DNA from: Myxococcus xanthus
GTDB taxonomy: Bacteria; Myxococcota; Myxococcia; Myxococcales; Myxococcaceae
Direction: 5' to 3'
Assembly: GCF_900106535.1 (NCBI RefSeq)
Contig: NZ_FNOH01000022.1
Coordinates: forward strand, 18,707 to 82,706
Length of the DNA stretch: 64,000 nucleotides
In this document: piece after piece, positions 32,881 to 41,035 of the stretch
Numbering within the stretch: the first letter of the stretch is position 1
Layout: the number at the start of each line of letters is the position of its first letter
Program-made: the position numbers and the translations under genes
The notes under the pieces: model-generated
The model's input: the letters and a program-made list of their open reading frames with translations, nothing else
Told to the model about the DNA's origin: nothing
Database searches by the model: none

Positions 32881-34257
32881 TCACGGTGTGTCGGGCTCCT
32901 CGGGCGTCGTGGACTCAGGGGCCGTGTCAGAGGGCTCCGGTGGGGAAGGCGGCTGGGATGAGGAGGCCTCGGGGCGTGCCTCGTCCGGTGCCTCCGTGGC
33001 GGCGTGCTGCACGTCCGCTGCGGGTTCCACCGTCTGGGTGATGCGCGCCTCCAGCGTCAGCTCGGCCACCTGTGACAATCGGACTGCGGACCCCGCGGCT
33101 TCGCCCAGGGGCGTCTCGGACGAGGGCTCTCCGGCCAGGGCCGCTTCCTCCACGGTCAGCCCTTCCGGATGCAGCCCGCCCTCGAGCAGCTCCGCCTGGT
33201 TGCGCCGGACCGTCGCCTCCACGGCGGCCTGCTCCACCTCCTGCGCGATGGCCTGACGGCCCCGGTGGCCTCCCTGCGAATCCAGCCACGCGCGCAGCGC
33301 CTCCGCCATCTCCGCGCCCGTCTGGAACCGCTCCGAGGGGTTCTGCCGCAGCGCCCGCAGCAGGATGCACCGCAGGGGCTCGGCGACACCCGCCGCCAAC
33401 CGCTCCACCTGCTCCGGGCCCACCTGGGCCATCCGCGCCGCCACCTCCTTCACGGGCATCCACGTCGGCCCTTGCGCGTGAAGCTCCAGCGGCTCCGACT
33501 CCAGCACGGGCGCCAGGTCATCCACCATCAACGGGTGCCGGCCCGTCAGCAGCTCCAGCAGCACCAGCCCCAGCGAGAACAGGTCCGACCGGGCATCCAC
33601 CTTCCGTCGCCGCAGTGCCTCGGGCGAGGCGTAGGCGATGTCACCTTTCACCAGCTCCTGGCTCGTCACCTCGCGCCCGGAGAGCGACGAGGCCGCCACC
33701 GTGAAGTGGGTCAGCTTCACCTCGCCATGGACGCCCACGCGGATGTTCCGAGGGCTCACGTCCCGGTGGACGATGTTCAGCGGCCGGCTCCACTCATCCG
33801 TGAGGCCGTGCGCGTGGCTCAGTGCATCCGCCACCTCCGCCGTCACGTGCGCCGCGAACTCCGCGGACAGGGGTCGCCGCCGCATGGCCGCCAGGTTCAG
33901 CACCGTGTCCAGCGAACGCCCTTCCACGTACTCCATCACCACGTGAGGCGCGCCGCGGTAGAGCTTCAGCAGCATCACCTTGGCGATGGCGGGATGGTTG
34001 AGCCGGAACGTGAGGTCCACCTCCTCCACCAGCCGTCGCCGCTCCACGAACGTGGCGGGGTTGCGCAGCCGCTTCACCACTACCGGACCGCTCAGGCCAT
34101 TGCGGTAGCGGCGCTGCGCCAGCATCAGCAGTTCCCCCGTGGAGCGCATCTCCAGCTTGCGGACGAACTCGAACACCGTGCCGGCCACGGTGAACAGCAC
34201 GCGTGGCCTGTGTGGACCTCCAGGAAGCTCCTCTGTCGTCGTGTCAGGCGTCATCAT
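32881..34257 (-). CDS. Ser/Thr kinase-like protein with degenerate DFG motif (probable pseudokinase)
   Basis: A 458-residue protein. A Hanks-type kinase domain spans ~25-300 with VVVKRL (catalytic lysine), HRDVSPRNI (catalytic loop) and YASPEALRRRKVDARSDLFSLG (activation segment and helix F). However the metal-binding DFG is replaced: VKLTHFTVAAS has His184 for Asp and Thr for Gly, and the glycine-rich loop is poorly formed. Catalysis should be crippled. The C-terminal ~150 residues are acidic and Pro/Ser-rich without a membrane helix. A copy of the XRE-site palindrome lies right upstream of its start. GAGG is about 11 bases before the first ATG. Confidence 0.85.
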   Translation of the reverse strand: MMTPDTTTEELPGGPHRPRVLFTVAGTVFEFVRKLEMRSTGELLMLAQRRYRNGLSGPVVVKRLRNPATFVERRRLVEEVDLTFRLNHPAIAKVMLLKLYRGAPHVVMEYVEGRSLDTVLNLAAMRRRPLSAEFAAHVTAEVADALSHAHGLTDEWSRPLNIVHRDVSPRNIRVGVHGEVKLTHFTVAASSLSGREVTSQELVKGDIAYASPEALRRRKVDARSDLFSLGLVLLELLTGRHPLMVDDLAPVLESEPLELHAQGPTWMPVKEVAARMAQVGPEQVERLAAGVAEPLRCILLRALRQNPSERFQTGAEMAEALRAWLDSQGGHRGRQAIAQEVEQAAVEATVRRNQAELLEGGLHPEGLTVEEAALAGEPSSETPLGEAAGSAVRLSQVAELTLEARITQTVEPAADVQHAATEAPDEARPEASSSQPPSPPEPSDTAPESTTPEEPDTP

Positions 34258-34262
34258 GGGCT

Positions 34263-34283
34263 CATGGACCTCTGAGGTTGAAT
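34263..34283 (-). promoter_or_regulatory. Palindromic operator-like site C, ahead of the pseudokinase gene
   Basis: On the minus strand the site reads ATTCAACCT, spacer CAG, AGGTCCATG, almost the same as site B at 35596-35616 (ATTCAACCT, TGG, AGGTCCATA). It ends six bases before the start codon, so a bound protein would block ribosome-site transcription or translation initiation. Confidence 0.65.
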
Positions 34284-34347
34284 GAAAGTGAGTGGATTTC
34301 CCGGAGGGCCAGGCGCCCAGGCCCCTCCCAATGAATGGCGGGCCGGC

Positions 34348-35520
34348 TCAGCGCCACGAGCGCAGCGTGGCCCAGAGCCGTTTCAGCGCGTCCCGCCACC
34401 GCCGCCACCCGGTGCTCGCGCGGACCTCTGTCAAAGCCCAGGGTGAGGCGGGCTCTGTGGGCGGCGCGAAGGACGCTGGCGGGCGCGCTCGCTCCGGGAC
34501 ACGCATCCAGTGGCGCAGCTCGCGCGCTTCCTCGTCCCCGTCGAAGAACTCCAGCGCCTCCTCGGTGACGGCCTCCTCGGGAGCGAGAGGAGGAAACAGG
34601 TGCTCATCCCAGGCCGAGTCCGCGCCCGCCAGCGCCGCGTCCAGCGCGTCGAACAGGGCCGCTCCCGAAGGAGGCCGCCCCGCCGCGGAGGGCGACAGCA
34701 AGCGCGCCACGATGGCGTCCAACGCCTTCGGGACGCGCGGGTTGCGGACAGAGGGCAGGGGAAAGCCACCGGACTCGATGCTGGCCAGCAGCCCGGCGGG
34801 CGGCAGCTGCGTCGGATAGGGAAAGCTCCCGGTGAGCACCTCGTAGAGCACCAGCCCCAGCGAGTAGAGATCATCCGTGGGCGCGAACGCGTAACGCGAG
34901 CCCGCGGGCCGAGGCTGCGCCCAGAAGCGCAGGGCCTCCGGGCTGCGATAGCTGGGGGTGCCCGGCGGCAGGGTGTCCTCGGTCAGCACGGGCGAGCACG
35001 CATGGTCCCCCGAGCCGAAGTCCACCAGCACCGGCTGCCCGTCCGACGCGCGAATGATGATGTTGTTGCCCTTGATGTCGCGGTGGAGCACGCCCGCGCG
35101 GTGGATGGCATCCAGCGTGAGCGCCAACTGCTGGAACACCTGCACCGCGCGCCGGGGCGTGGGCTGCGCGGCCAGGGCCCACTCGGACAGGGTGGGGCCC
35201 TCCACGTAACCCATGATGAGGACCAGGTAGCCATCGCGCGCATCCGGCCACCGCCGGTAGCCCAGCAGCTCCACGACGTTGGGGTGCTCCAGGCGCATGA
35301 GGACGTGGACCTCCTTCCAGGTTCGCGCGTCCGCCGCGGGCGAGTCCTCCTCCGAGGGGCCCTGGAGCGCGAACTTCAGCGCCACCTGCCGGCGCGTCTC
35401 GGATTCGGCCAGGAAGATGGCCCCAAAGCCCCCGGTGGCCAGCCTCCGGACGATGCGGAAGGCCCCCACCTCCTCCGACTCCTGGAGCATCAGCGGGTGC
35501 AAGCCCTCTTCCGGCATCAC
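34348..35520 (-). CDS. Ser/Thr protein kinase (intact catalytic motifs)
   Basis: A 390-residue soluble Hanks-type kinase. All key motifs are present: glycine loop LATGGFGAIFLAE, VALKFAL lysine, HRDIKGNNIII, VLVDFGSGDHA, GTPSYRSPEAL and TDDLYSLGLVLYEVLTG. The domain covers residues ~18-290. The tail is acidic with a Trp/Arg-rich end (WRRWRDALKRLWATLRSW) that may bind membranes or partners. The operator-like palindrome A sits just upstream of its ribosome site. Together with the pseudokinase downstream on the same strand it could form a kinase/pseudokinase pair. Confidence 0.92.
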   Translation of the reverse strand: MMPEEGLHPLMLQESEEVGAFRIVRRLATGGFGAIFLAESETRRQVALKFALQGPSEEDSPAADARTWKEVHVLMRLEHPNVVELLGYRRWPDARDGYLVLIMGYVEGPTLSEWALAAQPTPRRAVQVFQQLALTLDAIHRAGVLHRDIKGNNIIIRASDGQPVLVDFGSGDHACSPVLTEDTLPPGTPSYRSPEALRFWAQPRPAGSRYAFAPTDDLYSLGLVLYEVLTGSFPYPTQLPPAGLLASIESGGFPLPSVRNPRVPKALDAIVARLLSPSAAGRPPSGAALFDALDAALAGADSAWDEHLFPPLAPEEAVTEEALEFFDGDEEARELRHWMRVPERARPPASFAPPTEPASPWALTEVRASTGWRRWRDALKRLWATLRSWR

Positions 35521-35532
35521 GGATGGACTCCT

Positions 35533-35553
35533 ATTGGACCTTGGAGGTCCAAT
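35533..35553. promoter_or_regulatory. Perfect palindromic operator-like site A, ahead of the kinase gene
   Basis: Arms ATTGGACCT and AGGTCCAAT form a perfect 9-bp inverted repeat around TGG, centred 23 bp before the kinase start codon. The core ACCTTGGAGGTCCA recurs 63 bp away in site B. The spacing equals about six helical turns, favouring cooperative binding on one DNA face. Confidence 0.75.
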
Positions 35554-35595
35554 TCAGACGTGGTTCCAGCGGCTGTCATTGTGAGCGGCGTCATG

Positions 35596-35616
35596 ATTCA
35601 ACCTTGGAGGTCCATA
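35596..35616 (+). promoter_or_regulatory. Operator-like site B, upstream of the XRE regulator gene
   Basis: ATTCAACCT, TGG, AGGTCCATA: a near-copy of site A with one imperfect arm, and nearly identical to site C. It lies between the divergent kinase and regulator genes, 122 bp before the regulator's chosen start. A further weak half-match (ACTTGGGAGGTA) is at 35649-35660. Confidence 0.7.
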
Positions 35617-35737
35617 GCATGACGTTTGCCCTTTGAGGTAGTGTCCTGACTTGGGAGGTAGGTTTCGGTGGAGGGGATGCACCAGGGTGGCGGATGGAAA
35701 CTTGCAGGACCCTGCGGGCGTGCAACCCTCGGCCGTC

Positions 35738-36190
35738 ATGCGTGAGCCCGTCGACCACAAGCTGGCAGCCGTGCTGGGAGGTGCTGCGCGTGACGCCCGC
35801 CTGCGTCTGGGCCTCACCCAGGGCGACGTCGCCGAACGCATGGGCATGGCCATGGAGGTCTACAGTCGCCTGGAGCGCGGGAAGATGCTGCCCCGGACCC
35901 AGACGCTGCGCCGTCTGTGCGACGTGCTCCAGGTCTCCGCGGACACGCTGCTGGGCGTGGGCCGTCCCGACGGCGCGCCCGTCATGCCCCGCAAGACGGT
36001 GAAGGAAGACCCGGTGGAGCTGCGCCGCATGACGCGCAAGCTGCGGGAGCTCGAACCCGGTCAGCTCCGCGCGGTGTCCCGGGTGGTGAACGCCGTCGTC
36101 ACCGTGCTGCCTCAGCCGGCGGCTCCGGCGCCCGCCGCCCCGGCGAAGCCCGCCGCGCGTGCGGCGCGCAAGCGCCGGGCGACGGGCTAG
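35738..36190 (+). CDS. XRE/Cro-CI-type transcriptional regulator
   Basis: A 150-residue regulator. Residues ~12-72 are a helix-turn-helix of the XRE class: LGGAARDARLRLGLTQGDVA, ERMGMAMEVYSRLERGKMLP and LRRLCDVLQVSADTLLGVG. The rest is a helical linker (RRMTRKLRELEPGQLRAVSR) and an Ala/Pro/Lys tail. It is transcribed divergently from the kinase, and the shared gap plus the pseudokinase promoter contain three copies of one palindrome, so it is the obvious candidate binder and would regulate itself and both kinases. The start ATG at 35738 lacks a strong ribosome site; a GTG at 35720 is the alternative. Confidence 0.88.
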   Translation: MREPVDHKLAAVLGGAARDARLRLGLTQGDVAERMGMAMEVYSRLERGKMLPRTQTLRRLCDVLQVSADTLLGVGRPDGAPVMPRKTVKEDPVELRRMTRKLRELEPGQLRAVSRVVNAVVTVLPQPAAPAPAAPAKPAARAARKRRATG

Positions 36191-36240
36191 CGCTGCTCAG
36201 CGCCCGCCTCGCGGCACTCCCTCCACGGCCTGGGAGCGCT

Positions 36241-37872
36241 TCATGACGCCTTTTCCCGCGCCGCGTTCACGTTGGACATCTGGCAGGGCAGGCGCGCCGT
36301 GAAGGTGGCGCCCTGGCCCAGCGTGCTTCGCACGTCGATGGTTCCACCCATGGCCTGGACGTTCTGCCGCGTGACGTACAACCCCAAGCCCAGTCCGCCG
36401 TAGTGCCGCTCGGAGACGGCGCGCTCGAACTTCTCGAAGATGCGGCCCACCGCCTCGGGGGGAATACCAATGCCTTCGTCACGGACGCTGAACCAGGCGT
36501 GCTCCGCCGTCCTGCCGACCTGTAGGTGGACGGGGTGACCCACGCCGTACTTGAGGGCATTGGAGAGGAGGTTCGATACCGCCTGCTCCAGCCGCCCCCG
36601 GTCCCACTGGCCCACCACCACCTCGTCCAGCTTCGCCTGGATGGGCGTCCCGGTGCGCTGGGACTCACCCTCGAAGCGCGCGGCCACCTCTTGGACCAGC
36701 GCTCCCAGGTCCACCGGCTCCAGCTCCAGGTGCAGATGACCGCTGCTGATGAGCGTCACGTCCAGCAGCTCGCCCACCAGCGTCGACAGCCGCTTCACCT
36801 GCCGCTGCATGACCTCCAGGTCCGCGGGCAGCCGCTCCAGCAGCTCCGGTCCGCGCCGCTCCTGGGTGGCCCGCGCCAGCGTCTGCAGCTTCAAGCTGAG
36901 CGGCGTCAGCGGCGTCTTGAGCTCGTGGCTGGCCACGGTGAGGAACTCGTCGCGCAGCCGGATGGCCTCATCCATGGCGGCCAGCAGCCGCTCGCGCTCC
37001 TGTTCGGCCTGCTTCCGCTCGGAGATGTCGATGACGGAGCCGATGTAGCCCAGGAACTCGCCGTTCAGCCCGAAGCGGGGGCTGGCCGAGTCGATGGCCC
37101 ACCGGTACTCACCATCCTTGCGCCGCAGCCGGTAATCGAGCCGGAAGGGGCTGCGCCGCGCGTTGGCGCCGAGGAACACCGCCCCTGAATGCTCGGAGTC
37201 GTCGGGATGCACGGCCTTGAGCCAGCCGAAGCCCAGGCCTTCTGCCTCCGTCTGTCCCGTGAACTCGTACCAGGTCCGGCTGAGATAGATGCAGCGGCCG
37301 GTGACGTCCGTCACCCACAGCATCACCGGCGCGTGGTCCGCCATGTTCCGGAAGCGGGCCTCACTCTCCTGGCGTGCCAGTTGGGACGCCTTCTGCGCGG
37401 TGACCTCCCGCAGGGTGACGAAGACCCGGTCGCTCCGCTCCCTCGACGGCCGGGTCAGGGTGAGCATCACCTCGATGTGGCGGCCCCCCAGGGTCTGGAG
37501 CTCGGTCTCCAGCTCCAACCGTGTGCCGCCTTCCCAGAGCAGGAGGAGCTCGGCGGTGAAGGCCTTCAACGGCTCCGGGACGAAGACGCGGGACCGGGAC
37601 AGGGACAAGGTGCGAAGCACCTCATCCCGGGTGCGCGCTTCGAGCAGGCGTACCGTGGCCTCGTTCACATCCACGACCTTCACCCGCTCCGCGGCCTCCA
37701 TCACGAACCCGGGATGCGCCGCGAGCCAGGCACGCAGGTCCTGGACGCCGGAGGCACGCAGGCTGTCGAGCGCGGCCGAAACGGCGGTGAAGTCCTCTTC
37801 CCAGAGGGAGACATCCGCTCCGTTGAACAGCTCCTGGTAGCGCGCGTCTCCGGCTGTCTCAGCCCCACCCAA
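36241..37872 (-). CDS. PAS-domain sensor histidine kinase
   Basis: A 543-residue soluble kinase with two PAS modules (about 15-165 and 170-295, the second with FRNMADHAPVMLWVTDVTGR and the PAC segment RLRRKDGEYRW), a HisKA block DEFLTVASHELKTPLTPLSL and an ATPase with LLSNALKYG, DEGIGIPPEA and GLGLGLYVT. No receiver is attached. The chosen start is a TTG at 37872 because GAGGAG lies six bases upstream; the next in-frame ATG would remove part of the first domain. It is divergent from a lipoprotein gene across 386 bp. Confidence 0.9.
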   Translation of the reverse strand: MGGAETAGDARYQELFNGADVSLWEEDFTAVSAALDSLRASGVQDLRAWLAAHPGFVMEAAERVKVVDVNEATVRLLEARTRDEVLRTLSLSRSRVFVPEPLKAFTAELLLLWEGGTRLELETELQTLGGRHIEVMLTLTRPSRERSDRVFVTLREVTAQKASQLARQESEARFRNMADHAPVMLWVTDVTGRCIYLSRTWYEFTGQTEAEGLGFGWLKAVHPDDSEHSGAVFLGANARRSPFRLDYRLRRKDGEYRWAIDSASPRFGLNGEFLGYIGSVIDISERKQAEQERERLLAAMDEAIRLRDEFLTVASHELKTPLTPLSLKLQTLARATQERRGPELLERLPADLEVMQRQVKRLSTLVGELLDVTLISSGHLHLELEPVDLGALVQEVAARFEGESQRTGTPIQAKLDEVVVGQWDRGRLEQAVSNLLSNALKYGVGHPVHLQVGRTAEHAWFSVRDEGIGIPPEAVGRIFEKFERAVSERHYGGLGLGLYVTRQNVQAMGGTIDVRSTLGQGATFTARLPCQMSNVNAAREKAS

Positions 37873-38022
37873 ATGTGTCTCCTCCGTACCCCGGCTCGGG
37901 TGGATTGAGTCGACAGCGCGGATGCGTCCACCGCGTCACAAGGATTCTGGAGCCGCCAGGAGTCAACGAACAGGCGTCTTCCTGGCGGCTCACGGTCGAA
38001 CGCCTTCCTGGGGGGCCGTTAC

Positions 38023-38046
38023 GTCCGCCCGTCCGCCCGTCCGCCC
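38023..38046. repeat. Three 8-bp tandem repeats in a divergent intergenic gap
   Basis: GTCCGCCC occurs three times head to tail. It lies in the 37873-38258 gap between the PAS kinase and the lipoprotein gene. The gap otherwise shows GC-rich sequence with no convincing gene; promoters for both flanking genes should be here, but no clear -35/-10 pair stands out. Confidence 0.7.
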
Positions 38047-38258
38047 GCTCGCCTTCCGCGCCGGACCCGCCAAGGTGCGCAGGGGCGCTCCCGTTCGTCG
38101 TCTTGGCTGTTCCGTGGGCGCCGCTGCGTGTGGGCGCCTTGAACAACCGTTCAGGCCAGGGCGTGGCAATCCAACGCACCCGGCAACCTTCGATTGGAGA
38201 CGCGGCACCTTCTGGTGAGGATGCGGGGCCGGGGTCGATGACACAGATGGAGATGCGG

Positions 38259-38708
38259 ATGCGCAAGCTGGCGTTGCTGTTGTTCGTGGGGTTGTGGCTG
38301 GGCTGCCGTGCGGATGGGACTGACTCCACGGAAGGCACACTGCCCCTGCATCCCCAGGAGACGTACACGTATCCCGGGTGCGCCAACGAGGACTACAACT
38401 GCCCGCGCTTGAAGACGGTGCACTGCGCGCTGGAGAGCCTGCGCACGGAGCGCGATAGCTGCCAGCAGGACAGTGACTGCGTGGCCGTCTCCGTCAACGG
38501 CCGGTGCACGGGCTATGGGGAGTGCCCCCCGGCGATGGTGAACACCGCCAGCCGCGCGGAGTTCGCGACGCGGGCCGCCGAGGAGGTGCTGCGCTACTGC
38601 ACCGAGTCTCCCATCTGCGCCAGCACCGGCCAGTGTGCCTACCCATCCTTCGTGCCCCGCTGCAAGCAGGGGCATTGCGTGGCGGAGCCAGGCGACGCCG
38701 GTTCCTAG
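38259..38708 (+). CDS. Small cysteine-rich lipoprotein
   Basis: A 149-residue protein starting MRKLALLLFVGLWLGCRADG, a compact lipoprotein signal with the acylated Cys at residue 16. The mature part has ten or more cysteines (GCANEDYNCPRL, CQQDSDCVAVSVNGRCTGYG, CAYPSFVPRCKQGHC), pointing to a disulfide-stabilised periplasmic domain, a layout often seen in myxobacterial lipoproteins of unknown role. Several ATGs precede it in frame (38238, 38247, 38253); the one at 38259 has GGAG six bases upstream and gives the cleanest signal. Confidence 0.75.
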   Translation: MRKLALLLFVGLWLGCRADGTDSTEGTLPLHPQETYTYPGCANEDYNCPRLKTVHCALESLRTERDSCQQDSDCVAVSVNGRCTGYGECPPAMVNTASRAEFATRAAEEVLRYCTESPICASTGQCAYPSFVPRCKQGHCVAEPGDAGS

Positions 38709-38877
38709 GCGCTTCGACCCCGGCTCTCATGGAGCTTGGGGGGGGGGCGGGGCAGGCTGCATTCCTGCTCACCGGGTAATGACAGACGCATGCGTGCCGT
38801 CCGTGCGGGCTCCATGCGAGGTGGGTCGAGGGGGAGTCACTTGTCACGCGGACATGGGCTCACCTAGAAGGCCACGC

Positions 38878-40515
38878 ATGCTTCGCAAGCCTTTGCTCTC
38901 CTTGCTGCTCAGCGCGTCTGTCCTTTCCGCCGCGTGCTCCGACGACGAACAGAAGCCGGCTGTGCTCATCATCGACCGGGAGACGGTCGACTTCGGTGAG
39001 CTGGAGGTGGGCCAGGTCTCCCCCGAGCATCTCGTCACCGTTCGCAATGCGTCTCCGTCGGCGGTGGAGTCCGTGTCCGTCAAGGTGGAGGGCAGCGGGT
39101 TCACCATCGCCGCCAACACCTGCGAGCGCTTCCTCGATGCGGGCATGGAGTGCGAGGTGCGGGTGCGGTTCTCGCCCCGGCTGGCGGGGCCGAGCGAGGC
39201 CCGCCTCAAGGTGGAGGGCGCTCCCGACGTGGACAGCGCGATCCTCAAGGGCATGGGCGTCGGCTATGTGGAGGTGCGGAGCCTGCCCGGTGACGGAGCG
39301 CACGTGGTGGCCGAGGAGGAAGGCTGGTTCTGCGGCGAGCCGTGCAAGGTGCCTGTCCGCAAGGCGCAGGTGACCCTCCGGACCGCGCCGGCGGGGATTC
39401 CGACCTGGGGCGGAGACTGTGTCGTGGTGGCGGGCGGCGGCTGCTCGCTCGTCATCGACGGGACGAAGGTCGTCTCCCTGGAGGCGCTCGATTCCCTCCT
39501 GCGGTGGGAGGCGCGGCGGGGCGCTCATCCGCGGAGCGTGGCGGTTTCGGCCGGTGGTGACATCGCCGTCCTGGAGGCCGGGCAGTTGCAGCGGCTCAGC
39601 AGCACCGGGGAGGTGCTTTGGTCGGTCTCCCTGAGCGACGGGGTGGCGATGGCCCTGGATGGCGCGAGCAATGCCTACGTGGTGGACTCCTCCGGGCGGG
39701 TGACCCGGTACGACCCGAGCGGGCAGGTGCTGTGGACCGCGTTGGTGGCTGTCGAGAATCCCAGCTGGCCCGAGCTCGCGGTGAGCGCCAGCGGGCACGT
39801 CTACGTGCTGTTGAGCCTGGGCAACCATGAAATTGCGCGTCAACTCAAGCTCATCGCCGTCTCGCCGCAGGCTGCCGAGCGCTGGAGCCTGCTCTTCAAT
39901 GAGGGCCAGTTCAACTACACCTGGGGCTTGGCGGTGAATGCCCAGGGTGAGGTCTATCTGGCCGGCAGTGTGCACAACCGGGACGCGACGTCCGGGCAGT
40001 CGGTGTTCGTGAAGTCCTACTTGCGGAAGTACAGCGCCGAGGGCGCCATCCGGTGGGAGACTCAGGACATCGGGAGCCTCTTCGCCGTCAACCCCGAGGG
40101 CGCGACGAGCACCCTCTCCCCCGGGGACGGAACCACCGAGGGCTTCACCCAGCGGTGGATTGGTGCGAACGGGATGACGCAGTGGAACGCGGCGGTCTCG
40201 AACGTGCCGGGCGTGGTCACCCTGCAGACCTTCTCGCCCTCCGGCACGCTGCTCATCGGCGGGCACGAACTCCTCGCAGGCGGAACGGAGATTGGTCGAG
40301 GCTGGTTCGCGGCGATGAACCTCACGACCCGCGCGCTCGGCCCGGTGACCTATGTCGAGGGGAGCACAGGGGGCGGAGGCCCGGTCCGTATCAGCGGCCT
40401 CGCGCTCACCCCGGGAGGTCATGTCGTGGTGACCGGTGGCTTCAGCGCCACTTGGGACCAGGACGGGGGCTTCATCCGGGTGTACGACGGGCGCGTGCTC
40501 ACGGGCGTGCCGTAG
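38878..40515 (+). CDS. Lipoprotein with ASPM/HYDIN-like Ig domain and beta-propeller
   Basis: A 545-residue protein. The signal LLSLLLSASVLSAAC ends in a lipobox. Residues ~30-125 form an immunoglobulin-like domain of the choice-of-anchor/HYDIN type (VDFGELEVGQVSPEHLVTVRN, CEVRVRFSPRLAGPSEARL). The rest consists of repeated propeller blades: AVSAGGDIAVLEAGQLQRLSS, AMALDGASNAYVVDSSGRVTR, AVSASGHVYVLLSLGN, AVNAQGEVYLAGSV and LTPGGHVVVTGGFS. Proteins like this are common in Myxococcus and are presumed surface or periplasmic binders. Monocistronic by spacing. Confidence 0.8.
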   Translation: MLRKPLLSLLLSASVLSAACSDDEQKPAVLIIDRETVDFGELEVGQVSPEHLVTVRNASPSAVESVSVKVEGSGFTIAANTCERFLDAGMECEVRVRFSPRLAGPSEARLKVEGAPDVDSAILKGMGVGYVEVRSLPGDGAHVVAEEEGWFCGEPCKVPVRKAQVTLRTAPAGIPTWGGDCVVVAGGGCSLVIDGTKVVSLEALDSLLRWEARRGAHPRSVAVSAGGDIAVLEAGQLQRLSSTGEVLWSVSLSDGVAMALDGASNAYVVDSSGRVTRYDPSGQVLWTALVAVENPSWPELAVSASGHVYVLLSLGNHEIARQLKLIAVSPQAAERWSLLFNEGQFNYTWGLAVNAQGEVYLAGSVHNRDATSGQSVFVKSYLRKYSAEGAIRWETQDIGSLFAVNPEGATSTLSPGDGTTEGFTQRWIGANGMTQWNAAVSNVPGVVTLQTFSPSGTLLIGGHELLAGGTEIGRGWFAAMNLTTRALGPVTYVEGSTGGGGPVRISGLALTPGGHVVVTGGFSATWDQDGGFIRVYDGRVLTGVP

Positions 40516-40657
40516 CGCCCTCTCCGCGCGGGGACCACGTCTCCACCGCTGCATCGCCAGGTGGCCGGTAACGGACTGTTCCACGGGACGGGCCAATCCC
40601 TGACGCCGGTGCGCCCGCTTCCGGGAACAGCCACCCTGGTAGAGTCCCGCCCCAGCC

Positions 40658-41035
40658 ATGACGACCCTTCGCAAGGTGATGCTCGTTGACGATGAAGATG
40701 ACATCCGCACCATCGGCAATCTCAGCCTCAGCCGTGTGGGGGGATGGCAGACGGTGCTCGCCGCGTCTGGCGCGGAGGCCCTGGAGAAGGCCCGCACGGA
40801 GAAGCCCGACCTCATCTTGCTGGACGTGATGATGCCGGGCATGGACGGGCCCACCACCTTCGGCCGGCTGCGCGCCGAGGAGTCCACGGCGCACACGCCC
40901 ATCATCTTCATGACGGCGAAAATCCAGAAACAGGAGGTCGCCCGCTATCTGGAGCTGGGCGCGCTGGGCGTCATCGGGAAGCCCTTCGACCCGATGACGT
41001 TGCCCCAGGAGATTCGCGAGTTGGTGCCAGGGTGA
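40658..41035 (+). CDS. Single-domain response regulator
   Basis: A 125-residue receiver with no output domain: VMLVDDEDD acidic pocket, LILLDVMMPGMDG with the phospho-acceptor Asp, FMTAKI switch Thr and VIGKPFDP lysine. Its TGA stop overlaps the GTG start of the hybrid kinase by four bases (GTGA), so they are translated together. It likely accepts phosphate from the kinase or the Hpt domain two genes on, acting as a shuttle or sink. Confidence 0.93.
   Translation: MTTLRKVMLVDDEDDIRTIGNLSLSRVGGWQTVLAASGAEALEKARTEKPDLILLDVMMPGMDGPTTFGRLRAEESTAHTPIIFMTAKIQKQEVARYLELGALGVIGKPFDPMTLPQEIRELVPG

Noticed and set aside
38023..38046. CRISPR-like repeat
   Set aside because: Only three 8-bp copies without spacers; a simple tandem repeat.
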